Shown in pieces: positions 59,208 through 64,000 of a stretch of 64,000 nt of DNA. Under the pieces are notes generated by a model, which saw only the letters and a program-made list of their open reading frames with translations, ran no database searches and was not told the DNA's origin. Position 1 is the first letter of the stretch. The number at the start of each line of letters is the position of its first letter. A program made the position numbers and the translations under genes. Source of the stretch: JAXGXQ01 sp040772685 (GTDB taxonomy: Bacteria; Bacillota; Clostridia; Saccharofermentanales; UBA5734); assembly GCA_040772685.1 (NCBI GenBank), contig JAXGXQ010000001.1, forward strand, positions 676,646-740,645. The letters run 5' to 3'.

Positions 59208-60953
59208 TTAAATCTTCTCTCTTGCGACATAATGCGTGTGCAGCAGCTCGTGCGCTTTTTCGCCGTAGGGCTCGCCGAGGAAATCCTCGTACAGTTTCAT
59301 CACGTCGGGGTTCTCGTGCGATTTGCGCCGCGGCTTGCCGGCGTCCTCGCGGTAGATCGCTTCGTAGCGGGCTTTAATGATCGATTCGTCACCATGGTGG
59401 TAAGGCTGGCCGCCCCCGCCGATACAACCACCGGGGCAGGCCATAATCTCGATCGCGTGGAAGTTGGCTTCCCCGCTGCGGATCGTGTTAAGCAGCTTAC
59501 GGGCGTTGCCAAGGCCATGGGCGACACCAATGTGCAGCGGCAAATCGCCAAAGTAAACAGTCGCTTCCCGGATTCCGGCAATACCGCGCAGCTCGGTGAA
59601 GTCGATCCGCTCCAGCGTTTCGCCGGTCACCCACTCGTAAGCGGTACGAAGCGCCGCTTCGATAACACCGCCGGTTGTACCGAAGATCACGCCGGCGCCG
59701 GTGGACTCGCCCAGCGGGTTGTCGAAATCCGCATCGGACAAGCTCAGGAAATCAATGCCGGTTTCCCGAATCATCATGCCCAGCTCGCGGGTTGTGATTA
59801 CGTAATCGACATTACGCGTATGCTCGTCGCCCAGCTCCGGCCGGGCAGCCTCGTTCTTTTTCGACAGACAAGGCATAACAGAAACTACCACCAGTTTTTC
59901 AGGGTCGATGTCGAATTTCTCGGCATAATAAGTTTTGGCGATAGCACCGAACATTTCATGCGGCGATTTGCAGCTGGATGGCACGTCCAACAGATCCTGG
60001 AACTGATGCTCGAAGAACTTTACCCAGGCCGGGCAGCAGCTGGTCAGAATCGGTAAACGGCCGCCATGCTGCAAACGGTGGATCAGCTCCGAAGCTTCTT
60101 CAATAATCGTCAGGTCGGCGGCGAAGTCGGTGTCGAACACTTTGGCGAAACCAAGCTGGCGCAGGGCCGCCACCATTTTGCCGGTGACAATCGTGCCCGG
60201 TTCCATCCCGAATTCTTCACCCAGAGCCACACGTACAGCCGGCGCAGTCTGGACGATGACGGTTTTTTCGGGGTCGTTGAGTGCCCGCCAGACATCGCGG
60301 ATGTTGTTAATTTCTGTCAGGGCAGCCGTCGGACAAACGGCGACACACTGGCCGCAGTAGGTGCACATGGTATCCACCATCGGCAGTCCAAAAGCTGGGC
60401 CGACAATCATCTCAAAACCGCGGCCGATACCGGAAAGAATGCCGCAGGTCTGCACGTCGTTGCACATTGTTTCACAGCGGCGGCAGCGGATGCACTTATC
60501 CAGATTACGGTAAATCGCTTTACTGGAAACATCCTTGGGATAGGTTGAGCGGGCACCCTCGTAGTGGACTTCGCCGCGCACACCCAGATCCGCCGCCAGC
60601 TTCTGCAGATCACATTTCTGGTTTTTCTCGCAGTTCAGGCATTCCTTCGGATGGTTCGAAAGCAGCAGCTCCACCATGGTGCGGCGCGCCTTTACCACCC
60701 GCGGGGTTGTGGTTTTAATCGACATTCCGTTGGTGACATAGGTCGCGCAGGCGGGTGCCAGATTACGGCGGCCCTCCACCTCGACCATGCAGACCCGGCA
60801 GGAAGCGGCCTGATTGACCGCCTTAAGGTCGTGCAGATCCATGTGACAGAGTGTCGGTATTTTAACATTAACCAGCCTTGCCGCCTCCAGGATCGTGAGC
60901 TGATCGGAAACGTTCAATTCGCTGCCATTAATTTTGATCGTGACGTCACGCAT
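59208..60953 (-). CDS. hndD: [FeFe] hydrogenase catalytic subunit of the Hnd/Hyd complex
   Basis: This 581-residue protein has, from the N-terminus, a plant-type [2Fe-2S] domain (CxxCxVE: CRVCMVEVEG), a His-ligated [4Fe-4S] site (HPKECLNCEKNQKCDLQ), two [4Fe-4S] sites (CIRCRRCETMCNDVQTCG; CTYCGQCVAVCP), then the H-cluster domain with L1 TSCCPAWVKFFE, L2 MPCLSKKNEA and L3 MACPGGCIGGGGQPY. L2 usually has Thr or Ser after MPC; here it is Leu. A small-subunit-like tail (FLGEPYGEKAHELLHTHY) ends it. It makes or consumes H2. Confidence 0.95.
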   Translation of the reverse strand: MRDVTIKINGSELNVSDQLTILEAARLVNVKIPTLCHMDLHDLKAVNQAASCRVCMVEVEGRRNLAPACATYVTNGMSIKTTTPRVVKARRTMVELLLSNHPKECLNCEKNQKCDLQKLAADLGVRGEVHYEGARSTYPKDVSSKAIYRNLDKCIRCRRCETMCNDVQTCGILSGIGRGFEMIVGPAFGLPMVDTMCTYCGQCVAVCPTAALTEINNIRDVWRALNDPEKTVIVQTAPAVRVALGEEFGMEPGTIVTGKMVAALRQLGFAKVFDTDFAADLTIIEEASELIHRLQHGGRLPILTSCCPAWVKFFEHQFQDLLDVPSSCKSPHEMFGAIAKTYYAEKFDIDPEKLVVVSVMPCLSKKNEAARPELGDEHTRNVDYVITTRELGMMIRETGIDFLSLSDADFDNPLGESTGAGVIFGTTGGVIEAALRTAYEWVTGETLERIDFTELRGIAGIREATVYFGDLPLHIGVAHGLGNARKLLNTIRSGEANFHAIEIMACPGGCIGGGGQPYHHGDESIIKARYEAIYREDAGKPRRKSHENPDVMKLYEDFLGEPYGEKAHELLHTHYVAREKI

Positions 60954-60973
60954 TTCGTTTCACCTCGCCCTTT

Positions 60974-62767
60974 CTATTTTCTCTCGATCGCGTTAAACGC
61001 ACAGGCCGTGAAACAGGCCCCGCATTTGATACAGCGGCTTTGGTCGATAAGATGCGGTTTTTTGACTGTTCCGGAAATACACTTGACCGGGCAGGCCCGG
61101 GCGCAAGCCGTACAGCCAATGCACTTGTCGGTGATGACGGTGAACTGGAGCAGGCTCTTGCAGACCCCGGCGGGGCACTTTTTGTCGATTACATGGGCCT
61201 TGTATTCATCGTAGAAATGGTTAATTGTGCTTAGAACCGGGTTGGGAGAAGTCTGGCCCAGACCGCAAAGTGCCGTGTCCTTGATAATCCCGCCCAATTC
61301 CTTCAGCTCTTCCAGGTCTTCCATTTCCGCTTTGCCTTCTGTGATCCGGGTAAGAATTTCATACAAGCGCTTGTTACCGACCCGGCAGGACGTGCACTTG
61401 CCGCAGGATTCATCCATCGTGAACTCGAGGTAGAAGCGGGCGACATTCACCATGCAGTCGGTTTCGTCAAGCACGATCATGCCGCCGGAGCCCATCATCG
61501 AGCCGGCCTTGATCAGGTTGTCGTAATCTATCGGTGTATCCAGCATCGCGCTCGGCAGACAGCCGCCCGACGGGCCGCCGGTCTGCACAGCTTTGAACTC
61601 ATGGCCGTCACGGATACCGCCGCCGATATCGAAGATAATCTCGCGCAGGGTTGTGCCCATCGGCACTTCAACCAGACCAACATTGTTGACCTTGCCGGCG
61701 AGCGCGAAAACTTTGGTACCATGGCTTTTTTCTGTGCCAATTGAAGCGAACCAGTCAGCGCCGCGCTGGAAGATAACCGGGATATTTGCCAGGGTCTCGA
61801 CATTGTTGACGATTGTCGGCTTGTGCCAGAGACCGCTTTCGGCGGGAAACGGCGGCTTGTTGTAGGGCTCGCCGCGGTCGCCCTGAATCGAGTTGATCAA
61901 GGCAGTTTCTTCGCCGCAAACGAAAGCGCCGGCACCAAAGCGGATATCGACATCGAAACTGAAGCCGCTGCCCATGATGTCATCACCCAGCAGACCGTAT
62001 TCGCGCGCCTGTCGGATCGCTACTTGCAGGCGGTGAACAGCCAGCGGATATTCGGCGCGGATATAAACGTACCCTTTGTGGGCGCCGATGGCGTAACCGG
62101 CAATTGTCATGGCTTCCAGCACACTGTGCGGATCGCCTTCCAGAATCGAACGGTCCATGAAGGCACCGGGGTCGCCCTCGTCAGCATTACAGATCACATA
62201 TTTTTCGGGGCTTTCGTAACCTTTGGCAAACTGCCATTTTAAGCCGGTATTGAAGCCACCGCCGCCGCGACCGCGCAAACCGCTTTTCTTGACCAGATCA
62301 ATCACCTGGGCGGGCGAATATTCGGTCAGCGCCTGGCCCAGTGCCTGATAGCCGTCAACAGCGAAGTATTCTTCGATATTTTCCGGATCGATATGGCCGC
62401 AATTACGCAGGGCAATGCGCAGCTGCTTACGGTAGAAAGGCATGTCCTTGTTCTGCTCCACCCGTTCCTGCCGGGTGGGTTCAATATAAAGCAGGCGCGG
62501 CACGACCCGCCCTTTAATCACGTGCTCATTGACGATTTCTTCAGCATCCTCCGGCTTAACCTCAACATACAGAGTGTTATCGGGATGAACCTTAATGATC
62601 GGTCCCTTTTCGCAAAACCCGAAACAGCCGGTGGTGACAACCTGAACTTCAGCCTGCAGCTTATTCTTGCGGATCAGCTTCTCCAGGTTTTCAGTCAGTT
62701 CTTTACTGTTGGCAGATTCGCAGCCTGTACCGCCGCAAACCAGCAAATGCATCCGGTATCTGTTCAT
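60974..62767 (-). CDS. hndC: NuoF-like flavin/iron-sulfur subunit of the hydrogenase
   Basis: This 597-residue protein has an N-terminal [2Fe-2S] thioredoxin-like domain (VCGGTGCESANS, VTTGCFGFCEKGP), the FMN/NADH domain (GRGGGGFNTGLKW, CNADEGDPGAFMDR), the NuoF [4Fe-4S] site (DESCGKCTSCRVGNKRL), and a C-terminal ferredoxin part with two [4Fe-4S] sites (CIGCTACARACPVKC; CIKCGACFTACAFNA). NADH or NADPH binding in this subunit links hydrogenase to pyridine nucleotide. It follows hndB by 18 bases and precedes hndD by 20. Confidence 0.96.
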   Translation of the reverse strand: MNRYRMHLLVCGGTGCESANSKELTENLEKLIRKNKLQAEVQVVTTGCFGFCEKGPIIKVHPDNTLYVEVKPEDAEEIVNEHVIKGRVVPRLLYIEPTRQERVEQNKDMPFYRKQLRIALRNCGHIDPENIEEYFAVDGYQALGQALTEYSPAQVIDLVKKSGLRGRGGGGFNTGLKWQFAKGYESPEKYVICNADEGDPGAFMDRSILEGDPHSVLEAMTIAGYAIGAHKGYVYIRAEYPLAVHRLQVAIRQAREYGLLGDDIMGSGFSFDVDIRFGAGAFVCGEETALINSIQGDRGEPYNKPPFPAESGLWHKPTIVNNVETLANIPVIFQRGADWFASIGTEKSHGTKVFALAGKVNNVGLVEVPMGTTLREIIFDIGGGIRDGHEFKAVQTGGPSGGCLPSAMLDTPIDYDNLIKAGSMMGSGGMIVLDETDCMVNVARFYLEFTMDESCGKCTSCRVGNKRLYEILTRITEGKAEMEDLEELKELGGIIKDTALCGLGQTSPNPVLSTINHFYDEYKAHVIDKKCPAGVCKSLLQFTVITDKCIGCTACARACPVKCISGTVKKPHLIDQSRCIKCGACFTACAFNAIERK

Positions 62768-62785
62768 ACCCTGCCTCCCTCCCGC

Positions 62786-63172
62786 TCAGGCGTTCTCATA
62801 CGGCTGGCCGATTATCAGGCCTTGAACCAGTTCGCCGTGATGCAGATGCTTGGCGACAATTTCGCGCCCTTTTTCCGCGTCAACATATCCATAAAGAATC
62901 GGCTCCTCGCCAGGCACCTCAACCTGCACAGTCGGCTCAGCGTAGCAGGAACCCATGCAGCCGGTCATCACGAAGGTTATGTTAGGCAGGTTAAGCGCCC
63001 GCACTTCCTCCGCCATAGCGTTGAAAGTAGCTCGGGCACCGGCCGCAATGCCGCAGGTAGCCATCCCGACCAGAACCTTGATATTCTGTTCGTTATCGTC
63101 GCGTAATTCGAGATTGGCCTTCACCTGATCCCGAATCGCCTTTAATTCCGCAAAGGATTTCATTTTGGCCAT
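62786..63172 (-). CDS. hndB: HndB-type [2Fe-2S] ferredoxin-like subunit
   Basis: This 128-residue thioredoxin-fold protein has three Cys in positions fitting an HndB/NuoE-like iron-sulfur site (VGMATCGIAAGARATF; TGCMGSCYAEP), with a QVEVPGEEPILYGYVD stretch seen in NuoE/HndB proteins. The start has a weak AGGTGATT site. It is the second gene of the hydrogenase operon. Confidence 0.9.
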   Translation of the reverse strand: MAKMKSFAELKAIRDQVKANLELRDDNEQNIKVLVGMATCGIAAGARATFNAMAEEVRALNLPNITFVMTGCMGSCYAEPTVQVEVPGEEPILYGYVDAEKGREIVAKHLHHGELVQGLIIGQPYENA

Positions 63173-63268
63173 GGAGCAATCACCTCAATTAATTCAACAA
63201 AAAAGTGCGTTAGCAATACATCGCGAAGTAATACGGCGCTCTGGTTACAAACCGCCGTTGCAGCTCAA

Positions 63269-63766
63269 TTAGTCTTCGTCTGCCAGTTCAACGCTAGCCA
63301 GCAGCTTAGCAACCTGTTCCTTTTTGACCCGGCCGTGCACCTTGCCGTCGATCATCACAACCGGCGCCAGGCCGCAGGCGCCGACACAGCGCAATACATC
63401 GATGGTAAATTTGCCGTCAGCTGTCGTTTCGCCGGCCTTGATTTTAAGCTGATCCTCAAACTCGTTGAGAATTGTCTCAGCGCCGCGCACAAAACAAGCC
63501 GTGCCCATGCACAGGCTGATAACATGCTCGCCTTTAGGTTCTTCGGTGAAAAAAGAATAGAAAGTGACAACGCCATTAACCTTGGCAGCCGGAATATCGA
63601 GCTTGCGGGCAACATGCAGCTGCACTTCCTGTGGCAGATAGCCAAACAGCTCCTGTGACTTGTGAAGAATAGAAATTAAAGCTCCATTCCGGTCACTGAT
63701 GCCATCAATATAGCTGTCCAGCTCCTCAAATTTCTGATGTTTAATGCCAACATTGCCGTTGCTCAT
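63269..63766 (-). CDS. hndA: HndA-type [2Fe-2S] NuoE-like subunit
   Basis: This 165-residue protein is the first gene of the hydrogenase operon. It has the NuoE [2Fe-2S] Cys pattern C-x4-C (SLCMGTACFVRG) and C-x3-C (VLRCVGACGLAPVVMID), plus the N-terminal helical domain (HKSQELFGYLPQEVQLHVARKLDIPAAKVNGVVTFYSFF). The ribosome site is AGGAGG nine bases before ATG. The four-gene set (hndA-D) is that of NAD(P)-linked, likely electron-bifurcating [FeFe] hydrogenases. Confidence 0.95.
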   Translation of the reverse strand: MSNGNVGIKHQKFEELDSYIDGISDRNGALISILHKSQELFGYLPQEVQLHVARKLDIPAAKVNGVVTFYSFFTEEPKGEHVISLCMGTACFVRGAETILNEFEDQLKIKAGETTADGKFTIDVLRCVGACGLAPVVMIDGKVHGRVKKEQVAKLLASVELADED

Positions 63767-63919
63767 AAGAACACATCCCTCCTGTTCTTACTTCTTGATT
63801 CAAAGCGAAAAAGCAAATGCAATCGTGAATCTATGGTTCATTTGTCAGTTAACAGGTGGTGTTGACACAATTTTATCGTGAAAAAGGATAGATGTATACA
63901 GGGAGAATTTGAGGGGGAG
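63767..63919 (-). promoter_or_regulatory. leader/promoter region of the hydrogenase operon
   Basis: About 150 bases upstream of hndA. It contains A+T-rich stretches on the minus strand (GATAAAATTGTGTCAACA and TGTTAACTGACAAATG), which partly recall Rex-type redox operators (TTGTTAANNNNTTAACAA) but do not match well. No gene. Confidence 0.4.
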
Positions 63920-63948
63920 AAAAAACAACCCGACTAAAGAGCCGGGTT
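63920..63948 (-). terminator. minus-strand terminator at the window end
   Basis: AACCCGG...CCGGGTT-type arms (AACCCG/CGGGTT) with a 10-base loop, followed on the minus strand by GTTTTTTC. It should end a gene entering from beyond base 64000. The last 50 bases have no recognisable product; a minus-strand frame ending in SILGR and a stop near 63978 may be its last codons. Confidence 0.72.
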
Positions 63949-64000
63949 GAGGTTGAGCAGTCCAGTAATTGTTTTCATCGTCCCAGAATACTCATAATCA

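Noticed and set aside
59232..60056. Long plus-strand frame of 274 codons opposite hndD
   Set aside because: A shadow of the hydrogenase gene caused by codon bias; hndD is supported by many iron-sulfur motifs.
63767..63919. Rex redox operator upstream of hndA
   Set aside because: TTGTGTCAACAC and TGTTAACTGACAA share pieces of the Rex consensus but no full inverted repeat with the right spacing.
1..64000. CRISPR arrays, tRNA genes, insertion sequences, prophage
   Set aside because: No evenly spaced repeats, cloverleaf, transposase or phage structural gene was found on reading both strands.

Overview
The window looks like chromosomal DNA from a strictly anaerobic, Gram-positive-type bacterium of the Clostridia. 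The evidence is a four-gene NAD(P)-linked [FeFe] hydrogenase operon, a tetrahydrofolate one-carbon operon with its own EtfAB, a ytfI-ytfJ (GerW family) pair, VanW, PASTA and MreB envelope proteins, ECF-type vitamin/purine transporters, lipobox lipoproteins and strong AGGAGG-type ribosome binding sites. Base composition is near 50% G+C by eye. No tRNA, rRNA, CRISPR array, insertion sequence or prophage was recognised. The species cannot be named from the sequence alone.

Layout. 1-6 kb: the 3' end of carB, a glycogen-debranching-type GH13 enzyme, a CAP-domain lipoprotein and a MATE exporter. 5.8-12.8 kb: a minus-strand one-carbon operon read as methyl-THF methyltransferase, MetF-like reductase, etfB, etfA, fhs, fchA-like, folD; it covers the methyl branch of the Wood-Ljungdahl pathway with a dedicated flavoprotein, but no CO dehydrogenase/acetyl-CoA synthase genes are in the window. 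13-19.9 kb: mixed metabolic genes (Ldh2-type dehydrogenase, TcdA-like E1 enzyme, acyl-CoA ligase, DeoC) and small unknowns. 20-26.4 kb: a PAS-GGDEF diguanylate cyclase, an ECF S component and a tightly packed ytfI/ytfJ/PAP2/peptidase T set. 26.5-35.6 kb: VanW lipoprotein, flavodoxin, MreB, a serpin lipoprotein, a UroD-type methyltransferase, an esterase and a LacI regulator with operator-like sites. 35.7-40.9 kb: a phosphate cluster (pstB-phoU-phoR plus a Na/Pi cotransporter) lacking pstSCA and phoB. 41-43.7 kb: response regulator plus cytoplasmic alpha-amylase, and a rhomboid-like membrane protein.

43.9-48.9 kb holds the most interesting system: a guanine-type purine riboswitch with a visible terminator/antiterminator pair, then a purine phosphoribosyltransferase, a fused double ECF ATPase, EcfT, a creatininase-family amidohydrolase and a dedicated ECF S component, closed by a terminator. 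This reads as a purine-sensed uptake and salvage/ring-opening pathway for a purine-related heterocycle.

49-57.2 kb: a DapA-family aldolase/lyase, a GNAT, an MGMT-family protein, an SDR, an ABC-2 exporter operon ending in a kinase-less seven-repeat PASTA protein, and a Phd-like antitoxin with a 27-bp palindromic operator followed 3 nt later by a 32-codon hydrophobic ORF. 57.2-63.8 kb: a HAD phosphatase, nagB, and the hydrogenase operon hndA-hndB-hndC-hndD. Together the genes suggest a sugar- and glycan-fermenting anaerobe (amylase, debranching enzyme, NagB) that disposes of electrons as H2 and through folate-bound C1 units.
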